Part shown: one piece after another, positions 55,701 to 64,000 of the stretch
Position numbering within the stretch: position 1 is the first letter of the stretch
How the letters are laid out: every line of letters starts with the position of its first letter
DNA from: Symploca sp. SIO1C2
GTDB lineage: Bacteria > Cyanobacteriota > Cyanobacteriia > Cyanobacteriales > Coleofasciculaceae
Assembly (NCBI GenBank): GCA_010672925.1
Contig: JAAHFP010000002.1
Coordinates: 429,244-493,243, forward strand
Direction of reading: 5' to 3'
Length of the DNA: 64,000 bases
Position numbers and translations under genes: made by a program
Notes under the pieces: model-generated
The model's database searches: none
Told to the model about the DNA's origin: nothing
Seen by the model: the letters and a program-made list of their open reading frames with translations, nothing else

Positions 55701-56986
55701 GCAGTTTGGAGTTCTTCCTTGCGCTGTTGAGTCTGTGCTAGTAATTCCGCCTGTTGTACTGCTACCCCTAACTGAGCACTAATTTGTACAAGGAAGTTGA
55801 CTTCATCCTCCTGCCAATGCCTAGCTTCTGCATTCTGAAAAGCTGCCAGCAATCCCCAAAGCTTTTTCCCCTGGTAAATCGCCACAATAGCATAGGCTTT
55901 AGCTTGAAAACTTTCTAGTGTTTCCATGTAGCAGTCGGAAAAGCCACTATCGTGAATATCATTACATACCCGGAATACTTCACCCCGGCTAAATTCACCC
56001 CCTTGAGTTTCTTGTAAGTAGGTATCAGTAACTTGGGCATCAGCTAAATATTTAATGCTACAGTCGCTAATATTCTTTCTAATTTCCGGCTGCTCCTGCT
56101 GTTTTTCCATCAGAGAAATCCAGCCTTGTGCCATCGACTCAACCACAAATTCACCACTCCAATCTGCATTAAAGCGATAGATTACCACCCTGTCAGCATG
56201 GAGTAATTGTCGGACTTCTTGGGTTGTAGTCTGGAAAATCGTATTGAGGTCTAGGGAGCGGCGAATTTTGTCAATAATTGCAGCAACTGCTTGCTCTCGT
56301 TCCACTGCTTGAGCTACTGCTTGGGAAAGATAGCCTGAGTGCTTCTTTAGTTTGCTCACAAAACTTGCCTGCTGCAAAGCTACTCCCAAGTGAATAGCAA
56401 TTTGGGTAACAAACTCAATTTCCTGCTCCTGCCATTGACGCGGTGCTGAACATTGGTGAATACACAACAATCCCCATAGTTCCTCTCCTTTTAATAGAGG
56501 CACAACCAAATTAGCTCTCACTTGAAAGCGCTTGAGGATCGCAACATGGCAATTTACCAAACCAGCTTCAGAGATATCTTGACAAGCCCAAATCCTACCC
56601 TGTTGATAATAGACAGCATGGTTTTCCCCAAAACAATGGTCATTAATTTTGACTGCCAAGGCAGAATTAAACGGAGGTACTATATCCTCGGAAACAAATT
56701 GACCACTGCTATAGTTAGACTCAGGAACAAAGCGGAACATACCCACTCGATCTGCATTGAGCAGTTTACGAACTTCTGTCGCTGTTGAATCAAAAATGCG
56801 ATCGAGAGATAGGGATTCCCTAATTTTGGTAATTACTGCCAGTAAAGCCTTTTGTTGAGCAACTTGAGTAGCTTGGGGCAGAGTTGCAGCCTCCTCGAAT
56901 TCAGCAACACGAGTTTTCAGAGCCGCTAACTCCTCCTGCATTAATTTGTAAGTTTTAGCATCTACTAATATTTTATCTTTGGGCAT
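52787..56986 (-). CDS. Five-GAF sensor histidine kinase
   Basis: A 1399-residue cytosolic sensor kinase starting [14 protein letters not shown] at 56986; the frame is open for 44 more codons but only through repeats. Five GAF domains follow in tandem, each opening with a KIR(R/L/Q)(S/T)LDL-IF segment and -ADRV(V/A) strand. Domains 1, 3 and 4 are close duplicates (LCIHQCS is shared), and 2 and 5 form a second type (Gly-Glu-Phe-Val core, TYLQETQGG). A PAS domain comes next. The HisKA domain is [13 protein letters not shown] with His1150, and the HATPase has [15 protein letters not shown] and [10 protein letters not shown]. No DxCF chromophore Cys is obvious, though VCN or LCIHQC cysteines exist in the domains. 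The ligand or pigment is unknown. Confidence 0.93.
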   Translation of the reverse strand: MPKDKILVDAKTYKLMQEELAALKTRVAEFEEAATLPQATQVAQQKALLAVITKIRESLSLDRIFDSTATEVRKLLNADRVGMFRFVPESNYSSGQFVSEDIVPPFNSALAVKINDHCFGENHAVYYQQGRIWACQDISEAGLVNCHVAILKRFQVRANLVVPLLKGEELWGLLCIHQCSAPRQWQEQEIEFVTQIAIHLGVALQQASFVSKLKKHSGYLSQAVAQAVEREQAVAAIIDKIRRSLDLNTIFQTTTQEVRQLLHADRVVIYRFNADWSGEFVVESMAQGWISLMEKQQEQPEIRKNISDCSIKYLADAQVTDTYLQETQGGEFSRGEVFRVCNDIHDSGFSDCYMETLESFQAKAYAIVAIYQGKKLWGLLAAFQNAEARHWQEDEVNFLVQISAQLGVAVQQAELLAQTQQRKEELQTALTTQLQQRADELARQAELERAIMEVIDKIRRTLDLDTIFQTAATEVRKLLNADRVAVFRFDYDSECNYGEFVSEDVLPPFTCALAAKVEDHCFGEKHAEYYRQGRIWAANDIYELDLVDCHIAILERFQVRANLVVPLLKGEELWGLLCIHQCSVSRQWHNEEVEFVGKIAVQLGVALQQAELLIQAQQRSQELQIALAQVQTQKEQIVRTAEQERALAQVIDKIRLTIDLETIFQTAATEVRKLLNADRVAMYRFDYNSNWSCGEFVSEDVLPPFNCALAAKVEDHCFGEKHAEYYRRGRIWAANDIDELELSDCHIAILDRFQVRANLVVPLLKGEQLWGLLCIHQCSSPRQWHDEEIEFVSKIAVHLGVALQQAELLSQEQQQSAELQKALAQVQAQQEHQRKIAQQERALARVIERIRQTLDMETIFQATTQEVRQILSCDRVVVYQFNSDWSGEFVYESKTEGWKSLILTPGLKTVWEDTYLQETQGGRYRHHETFAIDDIYNAGLSECHLKSLEAFEVKAFVVVPVFVGDKLWGLLGAYQHTGSRHWEDREVALLAQIGNQLGVGLNQAELLRQTKQQSREIWATIADLSAIIDNLADGLLVTNTQGQITRFNPALKAMFRLEEVDLKGKKLSEHFPPKLVKLVEQMEQQEQEIVTAEVELENNRVGQALATTIVKEAEEEEGTQCLGSVILIRDVTVEREVDRMKTEFLATVSHELRTPLTSILGFASIIQEKLEEVIFPGVNATDRKTQKSIRTVGGNINIIVSEAERLTALINDVLDIAKMEAGRVDWNIEPTNPELILNRAIAATSSLFEQQQLPLIKDIPPELPEVEVDCDRLIQVVINLLSNAVKFTQKGSVTCRAVVQPPSAVDNYDLISDGQLLISVIDTGIGIAPEDQEGVFEKFKQVGNILTDKPTGTGLGLPICKQIVEYHGGKIWVESELGQGSTFSFTIPLRQMGRWVDRV

Positions 56987-57036
56987 AAATGGGGAATGGG
57001 GAAGGTCGAATTGTAGTACCGTGGTACACCTAAAAA

Positions 57037-57256
57037 CGTAGGTTGGGTTGAACGTAATGAAACCCAACACAACCTTACTGATACCAAATCCGGTTACAAT
57101 AGAGTCGTTATATCCCACCTTGTAGAGACGAGCTATGGCTGGTCTCTACAGTGATTTCACAGTTTGCTCAAAACGGGGTTAACTAAACCGGATTTGGTAT
57201 GATATTGGGTTACTCTACGAGAAGGCTTACGCCTACGTTCCTCAACCCAACCTACG
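57037..57256. mobile_element. Composite repeat with ends CGTAGGTTGGGTTGA
   Basis: CGTAGGTTGGGTTGAAC at the left faces CTCAACCCAACCTACG at the right. The complete element also includes outer, weaker inverted parts to about 57012 and 57292. A second element (57081-57200) lies inside it, so it has been split by a later insertion. Confidence 0.7.
57081..57200. mobile_element. MITE family E nested in a composite repeat
   Basis: A 120-bp element with 15-bp ends ATACCAAATCCGGTT and its complement. The middle carries a decayed copy of the 30-bp palindrome (57121-57150). The same middle, without the ends, lies after atpC (about 27217-27290). No clear target duplication is visible. Confidence 0.8.
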
Positions 57257-57329
57257 CTTATTCCATCATTTTAGATGTGTCGCACCACTACGATCGGTCG
57301 AAACTTGTGTGAAACACCTTTTCCAAACT

Positions 57330-57480
57330 TCAAAGTTTACCTTGGCAAGGGGGATTTAGGGGGATCAAATACCCCACAAATCCTAGAATTACTATAGCCA
57401 AACTACTTAGAGTTCTCTACGTTCGTTAATTCTAGGTTTGACCCCCTCTAGCTCCCCCTTATTAAGGGGGAGAACAGGAG
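57330..57480. repeat. Dispersed G/C-run palindromes
   Basis: Contains GGGGGATTTAGGGGGATC (about 57350) and the hairpin CTCCCCCTTA-T-TAAGGGGGAG (57450-57470). Both resemble common cyanobacterial intergenic repeats. No coding sequence is visible from here to 57694. Confidence 0.7.
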
Positions 57481-57670
57481 TTTTCCTCACAAGGATAGGT
57501 TTTGAATATTGGGCGTGAATATCAGATAAGGGATAAAAGTAGGAAAGAAGTTGGCTGGCTTAGTGGGGGGAGAATAGCTTATATGTGCACACCTTATCCA
57601 TTATTAATAATTCTAGCAAAAAGCCACCAATTTGGGAAGCTTAACGTAACATTTCGACCTTACAAAGACG

Positions 57671-57690
57671 TTCTTATTCTCCCAAACCCT
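57671..57690. mobile_element. Solo right end of MITE family A
   Basis: GTTCTTATTCTCCCAAACCCT resembles the right end of copy 2 (6993-7011). It is placed four bases (AACT) before the left end of copy 4, the same head-to-tail layout as at 5430-5452. Confidence 0.65.
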
Positions 57691-57694
57691 AACT

Positions 57695-57912
57695 AGGGCT
57701 TGCTGTATAAATGTGGAATCCTTATATGGCATGGCTTTTAAGCATTTTGTTGCTCAATAAGTGCAAGTTTTTTATATCGATAGGCTCATGTTCCTTGCAC
57801 AAATGATGAACATCTTGCGCCCTCTACAACTATTATCCCCCTTGTCCTCCTTGTTTTCCTTGTCCTCCTTGTCCTCCTTGTCTTCCTTGTCTGACTTATT
57901 CTGCCAAACCCT
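57695..57912 (+). mobile_element. MITE family A, copy 4 (overlaps a stop codon)
   Basis: A 218-bp element with ends AGGGCTTGCTGTATAA and TTATTCTGCCAAACCCT, flanked by AACT (57691-57694 and 57913-57916). The core and about six CTCCTTGTC-type nonamers match copy 1. Its last two bases form part of the stop codon of the phosphatase gene on the minus strand. Confidence 0.92.
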
Positions 57913-58888
57913 AACTATTTTCCCGCAATGCAGCCAGAACCGTTTCATGAATAGCACCATTGCTGACAATTACACCTTGATTATCAACAAGTTTGGCACC
58001 TAGGGAAAAATTCAGTGGCTGACCATACATATCCGTAACTCGCCCACCAGCCTCTTCTACAATAATTGTACCCGCAGCATGATCCCAGATCTTCTCCCGA
58101 TAATTAGGAGTTTTCGGCGATGGTAGGCGTAAATAGAGAGCAGCTTGACCAGAGGCTACAGCACCGTACTTGACCTGAGAGTCCATCCGTAGGGAATCTG
58201 TGGTAATTCCTACTGCCTTAGCTACCGCTTCTTGACGGGAATGATCCCCATGACCTGATTCGACACTCTCCACAAACCGGAGATTTTCTTCATCCTTCTC
58301 AATTACCTTAATCGGACAGGGTTCATCACCGGCAATTGCTACCATTGTTGCCCCTTGTCCACGCACCGCCACAAACAAAACACCTCGTCCGCTTTCCGGT
58401 TGGTTGAGATCTACAGGTAAGGCTGGACAAGCCAAAACCCCAACTTTTACCTCTCCTGCTTCTACTAAAGCTAAAGCAACCGCATATTGATCTTGGCGCA
58501 AAAACCCTTTTGTTCCATCAATCGGGTCTAATGTCCAATAGCGAGAACCAGTTTGGCCATTGCCTCGGTCAATCCAGCTGAGGACTTCTTCAGAAGTAGC
58601 ATTACCAACTACAGCCTGGACATAGCTAGTCACTTGCTCTAGTTGAGCTGCCATTGCTGGTTCACGGAGTTCAGCAGAGTCCTCTTCTCCCACTACTGGA
58701 TCGTTCGGAAATGCTGCGGCTAGTGCTCGACAGATTAATGCCTGAGAACCAAAATCTGCTATAGTCACAGGACTTTTATCGCTTTTTTCTATAGCTTCAG
58801 GAACTTTTTCTTGACGAACTTTTTCGCACAATTTAGCTGCTTTTAAGGCTGCTTCGATGGCAACCGCTTTTTCTGATTCATAAGACAT
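57911..58888 (-). CDS. 3'(2'),5'-bisphosphate nucleotidase (HAL2/SAL1 type)
   Basis: Hydrolyses 3'-phosphoadenosine 5'-phosphate (PAP) to AMP, removing the inhibitory by-product of PAPS use. The 325-residue product belongs to the lithium-sensitive phosphatases. Metal ligands sit in VVGEEDS, WTLDPIDGTKGF and IWDHAAGTIIVEEAGG. It stands 172 bp downstream of ATP sulfurylase on the same strand, at the end of a sulfate-activation gene row. The stop TAG uses two bases of the adjoining MITE, so the original C-terminus may have been longer by a few residues. Confidence 0.92.
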   Translation of the reverse strand: MSYESEKAVAIEAALKAAKLCEKVRQEKVPEAIEKSDKSPVTIADFGSQALICRALAAAFPNDPVVGEEDSAELREPAMAAQLEQVTSYVQAVVGNATSEEVLSWIDRGNGQTGSRYWTLDPIDGTKGFLRQDQYAVALALVEAGEVKVGVLACPALPVDLNQPESGRGVLFVAVRGQGATMVAIAGDEPCPIKVIEKDEENLRFVESVESGHGDHSRQEAVAKAVGITTDSLRMDSQVKYGAVASGQAALYLRLPSPKTPNYREKIWDHAAGTIIVEEAGGRVTDMYGQPLNFSLGAKLVDNQGVIVSNGAIHETVLAALRENS

Positions 58889-59017
58889 TGTTAATTAATA
58901 TCTCCTATTAAATTCAGCTTTCAGCTCGAATATTATCCAGGGATTTCCCACAACAGTGCTAGCATTTATAATGAGCTTGATATTGGTTGTAAGAACTGTG
59001 GAATTTACCTAACAAAG

Positions 59018-59054
59018 ACAAATAACCAACAACCAACAACCAATAACCAATAAA
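59018..59054. repeat. Heptamer repeat AACCAAC/AACCAAT
   Basis: About five AACCAAC-type units between ATP sulfurylase and the phosphatase gene. Confidence 0.8.
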
Positions 59055-59060
59055 TAAGTT

Positions 59061-60248
59061 TTAACTTTTTTCCTTCATTGCCTTTGCTAATTCTGCTGCC
59101 ACTAAAGGACGAGAAAATTGAGGTGGGGGTAGCTCACCCCTTCTTAACATCTCCCTTACTTTGGTTCCTGATAAGTGAATTCTTTGTTCAGGGGTGCTGG
59201 GACTGGTTTTTGAGGTTGCCATTGTCTCGGTAACCTCACAGAAAAAGGCATGTTCAAACTTCAGGGGTGTAATACCCAACTCTCCTGGCTCAAACTCACT
59301 AAAGATATGCTGGGCATCGTAGGTTCCATAATAATCTCCTACACCAGCATGATCCCGTCCGACAATAAAGTGGGTACAGCCGTAGTTTTTACGCACTAGG
59401 GCATGGAAAATTGCTTCCCTTGGACCGGCATAGCGCATAGCTGCTGGGTTAATTGCCAGAATTACCCGGTCTTGAGGGAAATAGTTATCCTTCATAATTT
59501 CATAGCAGCGCATCCTTACTTCCGCTGGGATGTCGTCGCTTTTAGTAGCACCAACTAGAGGATGAAGGAACAGACCATCGACAATTTCTAGAGCACACTT
59601 GATAATGTATTCATGAGCCCGGTGGATGGGATTGCGGGTTTGAAAGCCGACTATGGTTTTCCAGCCTTTTTCTCTGAGCAAAGCACGAGATGCTGCTGGG
59701 TCAATTTGGTAAGAAGGAAACTGGGGATGGTCTTCCCTCTGTAGCAACCAGACAGGACCTGCTAAATTAATTGCTCCTTGGTCATAGACTACCTTAACCC
59801 CTGGGTGCTTTTCCTCGTCCGTGCGGTAAACTTGAATCGCCTCATGAGTTTTGTCGTAACTATATTTTTGAGTTAGTTCTAAAACACCAATAAAATTACC
59901 GCCATCATTATCTAGACGTACTAAGCTACCTTCCTTTAACGGCGCTGCCACAGCTTCTTCCACCGAGAGGGTTATGGGAATTGACCAAGGTAAACCGTTG
60001 GCTAGACGCATCTTATCCACTACTGATTGGTAGTCAGCTTGCTCCATAAAGCCAGTCAAGGGACTAAATCCACCGATGGCGATCATTTCTAAATCGGAGG
60101 TAGCCCGCTTATCTAGCTTTACTCTGGGTAAGGAGTCGGCTTTATCTAAAAACTCTTGTCGCTGTTCAGGAGTAGCAATACGGTTAACCAGTTGACCACC
60201 GTGGGGGGCGATGGCATCGGGACGCTCACTCAAAGCAATAGTTGGCAT
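59061..60248 (-). CDS. sat: ATP sulfurylase (sulfate adenylyltransferase)
   Basis: Forms adenosine 5'-phosphosulfate (APS) from sulfate and ATP, the first step of sulfate assimilation. The homo-oligomeric type has 395 residues. The PUA-like N-terminal domain begins with [10 protein letters not shown]. The catalytic domain has [11 protein letters not shown] with the HxxH-like motif, [14 protein letters not shown], and [12 protein letters not shown]. The C-terminal helix includes [17 protein letters not shown]. It lies 124 bp downstream of APS kinase, on the same strand, and probably belongs to the same transcript. Confidence 0.96.
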   Translation of the reverse strand: MPTIALSERPDAIAPHGGQLVNRIATPEQRQEFLDKADSLPRVKLDKRATSDLEMIAIGGFSPLTGFMEQADYQSVVDKMRLANGLPWSIPITLSVEEAVAAPLKEGSLVRLDNDGGNFIGVLELTQKYSYDKTHEAIQVYRTDEEKHPGVKVVYDQGAINLAGPVWLLQREDHPQFPSYQIDPAASRALLREKGWKTIVGFQTRNPIHRAHEYIIKCALEIVDGLFLHPLVGATKSDDIPAEVRMRCYEIMKDNYFPQDRVILAINPAAMRYAGPREAIFHALVRKNYGCTHFIVGRDHAGVGDYYGTYDAQHIFSEFEPGELGITPLKFEHAFFCEVTETMATSKTSPSTPEQRIHLSGTKVREMLRRGELPPPQFSRPLVAAELAKAMKEKS

Positions 60249-60372
60249 ATTGAGGGTAAATGATGGTAACTTCTACAGGTCTACTAGGGTGGGACAATGT
60301 TCAATGTAAGGAAGGATGCAGACACTTAGGCCATTGCAGCTCCATCAATGATAATTATGTCCCTGGATTATT

Positions 60373-60933
60373 TTAGACCTCTTGTGTTACTGGAGTCTTG
60401 GGCAAATAACCTAACTCCTCTAGTTTATTCATGACTTTGGCTACACTCTCTGACAACTCTTCTAGATCAGTGCGGCATTCAATCGTCGGGTTAAGAGGCG
60501 CTTCGTAAGGGTCATCAATTCCTGTGAAACTCTTAATTTCTCCAGACCGGGCTCGTTTGTAAAGTCCTTTGACATCTCGCCCTTCGCAAACTGCTAGGGG
60601 AGCATTGACATAGACTTCCACAAAATCCCCAATTTTCTGTTTTAGCTCTTCACGAATCTCACGATAGGGAGAAATCGCTGAAACTAAGACGATCACTCCA
60701 TGCTTGGTCAAAAGGTGGGAGACAAATCCAATGCGGCGGACATTTTCGTCCCTGTCGGCTTTACTAAAGCCTAACCCCTTGGTTAGATTCTCTCTTACCA
60801 CATCCCCATCTAAAATTTCTAATTTGTATCCTTGCGATCGCAGATTTTTGGCTAAAGCCTGAGTTATGGTGGTTTTCCCTGCACCACTTAAGCCTGTAAA
60901 CCAGATTGTTGCACCACGTTGCTGTATTGTCAC
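60373..60933 (-). CDS. cysC: APS kinase (adenylyl-sulfate kinase)
   Basis: Phosphorylates APS to PAPS. The 186-residue product has the P-loop GLSGAGKTT at residues 14-22, [24 protein letters not shown] with the substrate-binding Asp and Arg, and [10 protein letters not shown]. The lid segment [29 protein letters not shown] is intact. It is first in the minus-strand sulfate row. The 144-bp gap to the divergent anion transporter likely holds shared control of uptake and activation (inference). Confidence 0.96.
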   Translation of the reverse strand: MTIQQRGATIWFTGLSGAGKTTITQALAKNLRSQGYKLEILDGDVVRENLTKGLGFSKADRDENVRRIGFVSHLLTKHGVIVLVSAISPYREIREELKQKIGDFVEVYVNAPLAVCEGRDVKGLYKRARSGEIKSFTGIDDPYEAPLNPTIECRTDLEELSESVAKVMNKLEELGYLPKTPVTQEV

Positions 60934-61077
60934 TTTTTTCTTCCTCCTACAATGATACGCTCTAAACTAAGACTAGACTCATATGATGCAGATCCAGTAA
61001 CTTCAGATCAACATTTTACTGGTAAAAGCTACACGAGCAGTTTGAGGATGGTGACTGACCCTGAGTTAGAAGATTAA

Positions 61078-62904
61078 GTGAATACCAGCCTAAACCTTCA
61101 GCAAATTCTGCTTATGACTATTTTTCTTACCCTCAGCATCGTCTTTCTGACTCTGATCTGCTTCATTTTTGAATGGTTCCCCGTTGATATTACCGCGATC
61201 GCGGTAATGGTATTACTAATGGTTCTGGATTTAGTTAGTCCAGAAGAAGGAATCTCTGGTTTTGGCAACTCAGCTACCATTACGGTAATGGCGATGTTTA
61301 TCCTCAGCGCTGGGATTGCTCGTACAGGAGCACTACAAATAGTCAATGAGCTTTTGTTCAAGTGGGGAGGCAAGCACTCAACTCGGCAAATTTTTACGAT
61401 GGGGATGATTGCTGGTCCGATTACTGGCTTTATCAATAACACCGCTGTTGTGGCTGTCTTCTTACCAGTTGTGGAAGACTGGTGCTCCCGACAGAAAATT
61501 TCTCCCTCCAAGCTGCTCATGCCCTTGTCCTTTATTACAATTTTGGGGGGCATGATTACCGTGATTGGTACTTCTACTAATGTTTTGGCTAGTGGATTGT
61601 CAGAAAAATTAGGCTATGGAGCATTCAGCTTATTTGAATTCACCAAATTGGGGTTAATCACTTTCACTATAGGTTTGGCATATTTGGCAATAATTGCCCC
61701 GCTACTGTTGCCCAATCGAAAACAAGCAAACTCTAATGCCATTAATCAAGACTATAATCTTAAAGACTATGTTAGTGAAATGGTGATTAAACCGGGCTCT
61801 ACCCTCATTGGCAAAACGCTTCAACAAAGTCAACTCCAGCGGAAGTTTGATATGGATGTGCTGGAACTAATTCATAATGGCAATCGCTTTCCTCAACCTT
61901 TGGCAGATAAGCTATTGCGGGCTGGGGATATTTTAATTGTGCGAGGTTCTCGAGAATGTCTGCTCAACATCAAAGATGAAAAAGGAATCGATATGTTAGC
62001 AGATGTTAAGTTTGGCAGACAATCCATAGAAGAAGAACTTAGTTCTGGAGAAGAGCGTATTGGAGAAGTATTGATCCTCGCTAGCTCAAATTTGATTGGC
62101 TCTACTCTCAAAGACATGCGTTTCCGGCAACGCTACAATGCTACAGTATTGGCAATTCGACGAGGACAGGAACTGGTCAAAGAACGACTAGGGCAAGTTT
62201 CGTTACGTTTTGGCGATGTGCTGTTAATCCAAGGTCCAAATCAAAGTTTTGTGGGCTTGCAAACGAGCCGCGATTTATTAATGATTGGACAAAGAGACCG
62301 GGAAACACTGCGGCGAGATAAAGCTTGGATTGCTATAGCTATTGGCTTGGGAGTAGTTTTGGTAACTGCCTTGAACTGGCTGCCAATTCTGGTGAGTGCC
62401 TTACTGGGGGTGGTATTAATGGTATTTACTGGCTGTCTTAAGCCAGGGGAACTCTACGAAGCTGTCCGCTGGGATATTATCTTCCTGTTGGCTGGATTGA
62501 TTCCCCTAGGGATAGCGATGAGCAATTCCGGCACAACAGAGTGGTTGGCTAAAGGGTTAGTTGCCATTGGGGAGAATATTTCCGGCTATTGGCTACTGAC
62601 TATTTTTTATGTTGCTACTGTTTTGATCACGGAAGTGCTCTCCAATAATGCTTCCGTGGTGCTGCTGTTGCCAGTGGCAGTGGAGGTCGCGAAGAACCTA
62701 GGCTTCAATCCTCTAGCATTTATGTTTGTGGTGACGTTTGCCGCTTCTAATAGCTTTATGACCCCAATTGGTTATCAGACTAATACCATGGTTTACGGGC
62801 CAGGAGGTTACAAATTTCTGGATTTTGCCAGGGTTGGCGCTCCCTTAAGTCTGCTGATGGCATTGATCATTCCGCCACTGATTATTCTGCTGTATGGGTT
62901 GTAG
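61078..62904 (+). CDS. SLC13-type anion transporter with two RCK_C (TrkA-C) domains, probable sulfate importer
   Basis: A 608-residue sodium-coupled or proton-coupled anion permease of the SAC1-like branch. The start is GTG at 61078; Met13 (61114) is an alternative. Membrane segments occupy about residues 8-215 and 410-608. The signature loops are GPITGFINNTAVVAVFLPVV and ASNSFMTPIGYQTNTMVYGPGGY. In between, two RCK_C domains (VIKPGSTLIGKTLQQSQLQRKFDMDV and LASSNLIGSTLKDMRFRQRYNATV) form a cytosolic regulatory part. The gene is divergent from cysC-sat. Sulfate is the best guess for substrate from context and family. Tungstate, molybdate or dicarboxylates are less likely. Confidence 0.88.
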   Translation: MNTSLNLQQILLMTIFLTLSIVFLTLICFIFEWFPVDITAIAVMVLLMVLDLVSPEEGISGFGNSATITVMAMFILSAGIARTGALQIVNELLFKWGGKHSTRQIFTMGMIAGPITGFINNTAVVAVFLPVVEDWCSRQKISPSKLLMPLSFITILGGMITVIGTSTNVLASGLSEKLGYGAFSLFEFTKLGLITFTIGLAYLAIIAPLLLPNRKQANSNAINQDYNLKDYVSEMVIKPGSTLIGKTLQQSQLQRKFDMDVLELIHNGNRFPQPLADKLLRAGDILIVRGSRECLLNIKDEKGIDMLADVKFGRQSIEEELSSGEERIGEVLILASSNLIGSTLKDMRFRQRYNATVLAIRRGQELVKERLGQVSLRFGDVLLIQGPNQSFVGLQTSRDLLMIGQRDRETLRRDKAWIAIAIGLGVVLVTALNWLPILVSALLGVVLMVFTGCLKPGELYEAVRWDIIFLLAGLIPLGIAMSNSGTTEWLAKGLVAIGENISGYWLLTIFYVATVLITEVLSNNASVVLLLPVAVEVAKNLGFNPLAFMFVVTFAASNSFMTPIGYQTNTMVYGPGGYKFLDFARVGAPLSLLMALIIPPLIILLYGL

Positions 62905-62963
62905 AAATATCTCTGGAGCCAAGAGAGTAAGGAGCATTCCATTAAGTGTAAATTAATCAAATT

Positions 62964-64000
62964 ATGAAAGCTCTATTAGTAGACCTTATCGGAAGTATAC
63001 GAGGAAATCGCATATTTCTTCTTATTTTGTTATGTACCTTTGCTAGTTATGGTCTATTGGTAATACTTTATGCCAACAAAAAACAAAAAATTGCTCTTAT
63101 TTTAGAAAAAGGATTTATAGTTTTTTGCTTGTGTTGCTTGGCAGGATTGAGAGTGACTCCATTTCTGCATTGGCATCCTTACTATTTGATCCGACCTCCA
63201 CTCAATTCTATTTTAGCTAATTTTCAGCTTGTTATTTATGGTTTTATGATCATTGTTCTCTTTTCAAGAATTAAAATATTTATTAATCAAAAATTGATAA
63301 ATGTTCTGCGATTATCTATCGTTGGCAATCCTTTTTTTTGGGCATTATTAATAATGTTAATTCTGTCTATTAGCTGGTCATCAAGTCCTCTAATAACATT
63401 GAAAGCTGTAATAGTATTAGCATTTATAAATATACTAGCAACTTACTTGGTAGGGCAATATGAAGATCAAGAATTATTCAATATTCCGATGTGGAGTATG
63501 GCAATTATTGCTTTGATGAGCCATGTTGTACGCAGGAGGACTAACATAACTGCTTCCAACAACTATGTAGGAGGCTTATCAGGTGTCTTACCTTCCAAAA
63601 ATCAGCTAGGTACTCTCATGGCTGTTGCTACAGTACTTTGGTTATTACGTTCCAAGAATTCATCGAAACAGCGTTGGCTTTCTTGGGTCATAGCCGCTAT
63701 TTCATTGATACTTATACTTCAAGCCAACTCTACTGGAGGTTTGTTTCTATTCATTACATTGTTTACTCTGGCGGTATCGACCAATTTTTTAAAAAAATTA
63801 AGATTTCAATATGCAGTTATTGTAATTATATGTTTGCTGTTAATAACTATCTTGAGCAATATTGTGATAGTGGCTAACGTCGAACGAATTTTAGGTGCTG
63901 CTGGCAAAGATTTGACTTTGAGTAGTCGAACAGAAATCTGGTCAGACATTTTGCCTGCGATTCAACAACGTTTGTGGTGGGGTCATGGTTCTTATGCTTT
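62964..64000 (+). CDS. O-antigen ligase/polymerase-like membrane protein (partial, runs off the window)
   Basis: The frame from the ATG at 62964 is open to the window edge (345 codons). It is highly hydrophobic with eight or more membrane segments. Marker sequence LPSKNQLGTLMA, and then LSSRTEIWSDILPAIQQRLWWGHG near the edge, match the Wzy_C/O-antigen ligase family, which joins or polymerises lipid-linked glycans. The base composition (more AT) and the abrupt change from the sulfate locus suggest the start of a surface-polysaccharide region (inference). Confidence 0.85.
   Translation, partial: MKALLVDLIGSIRGNRIFLLILLCTFASYGLLVILYANKKQKIALILEKGFIVFCLCCLAGLRVTPFLHWHPYYLIRPPLNSILANFQLVIYGFMIIVLFSRIKIFINQKLINVLRLSIVGNPFFWALLIMLILSISWSSSPLITLKAVIVLAFINILATYLVGQYEDQELFNIPMWSMAIIALMSHVVRRRTNITASNNYVGGLSGVLPSKNQLGTLMAVATVLWLLRSKNSSKQRWLSWVIAAISLILILQANSTGGLFLFITLFTLAVSTNFLKKLRFQYAVIVIICLLLITILSNIVIVANVERILGAAGKDLTLSSRTEIWSDILPAIQQRLWWGHGSYA

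Noticed and set aside
56987-57118. N-terminal extension of the five-GAF kinase by 44 codons
   Set aside because: The extension translates GGGGAATGGGG-type and GTAGGTTGGGTT repeats; family-like sequence starts at MPKDKI.
57502-57696. Plus-strand 64-codon frame before MITE A copy 4
   Set aside because: It ends inside the solo MITE end and has no supporting start or pattern.

Overview
The window looks like chromosomal DNA of a filamentous, repeat-rich cyanobacterium. The core genes are those of an oxygenic phototroph: phosphoribulokinase, ferredoxin-NADP reductase with a phycobilisome-linker domain, FtsH, ATP synthase beta and epsilon, PSRP-3/Ycf65, a COP23-domain lipoprotein and DevB/DevC. The HIP1 palindrome GCGATCGC occurs about twenty times. 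Period-7 tandem repeats, miniature inverted-repeat elements (MITEs) and palindromes fill almost every gap, a style known from large filamentous marine genomes. The genus cannot be fixed from the sequence alone.

Layout. 1-5.2 kb: prk, petH, ftsH. 5.4-7.2 kb: repeat-dense region with a small membrane protein. 7.2-13.2 kb: a 2018-residue kinase-ATPase-GAF signalling protein. 13.3-24.4 kb: a run of eight minus-strand genes: an unknown protein, an internally deleted amidohydrolase, a spider-toxin-like phospholipase D fold protein, a methyltransferase, cysteine dioxygenase, DyP peroxidase, a secreted copper radical oxidase and an animal-type heme peroxidase. 25.2-27.2 kb: atpB-atpC, bracketed by inverted copies of one MITE. 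27.5-37.1 kb: PSRP-3, WD40 protein, COP23 lipoprotein, MscS with an overlapping partner gene, BadF-type kinase, IlvE, M61 peptidase. 37.5-50.6 kb: multidomain cell-wall hydrolase, tRNA-Gly(CCC), HD protein, OppC-type permease, DevC/DevB without DevA, PEP-CTERM protein, sugar-binding lipoprotein and a large membrane protein carrying in-frame repeats. 50.7-57.0 kb: TlyA, a small protein, and a five-GAF histidine kinase with its response regulator. 57.9-62.9 kb: a sulfate-assimilation locus (3'-phosphoadenosine phosphatase, ATP sulfurylase, APS kinase, SLC13-type anion transporter). The window ends inside an O-antigen-ligase-like gene.

How genes may work together. The copper radical oxidase should make hydrogen peroxide, which DyP and the heme peroxidase beside it could use; with a thiol dioxygenase and a methyltransferase this suggests an oxidative tailoring or defence module (inference). 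The sulfate genes form one pathway from uptake through APS and PAPS to PAP removal.

The most unusual feature is the mobile-repeat layer. At least three MITE families with distinct terminal inverted repeats and 4-, 9- and 3-bp target duplications can be delimited to the base. Most copies carry a C-rich 8- or 9-bp tandem array just inside one end. One MITE supplies the stop codon of a sulfur-metabolism gene. Related period-7, -8 and -9 arrays have entered reading frames of a protein kinase and a membrane protein.
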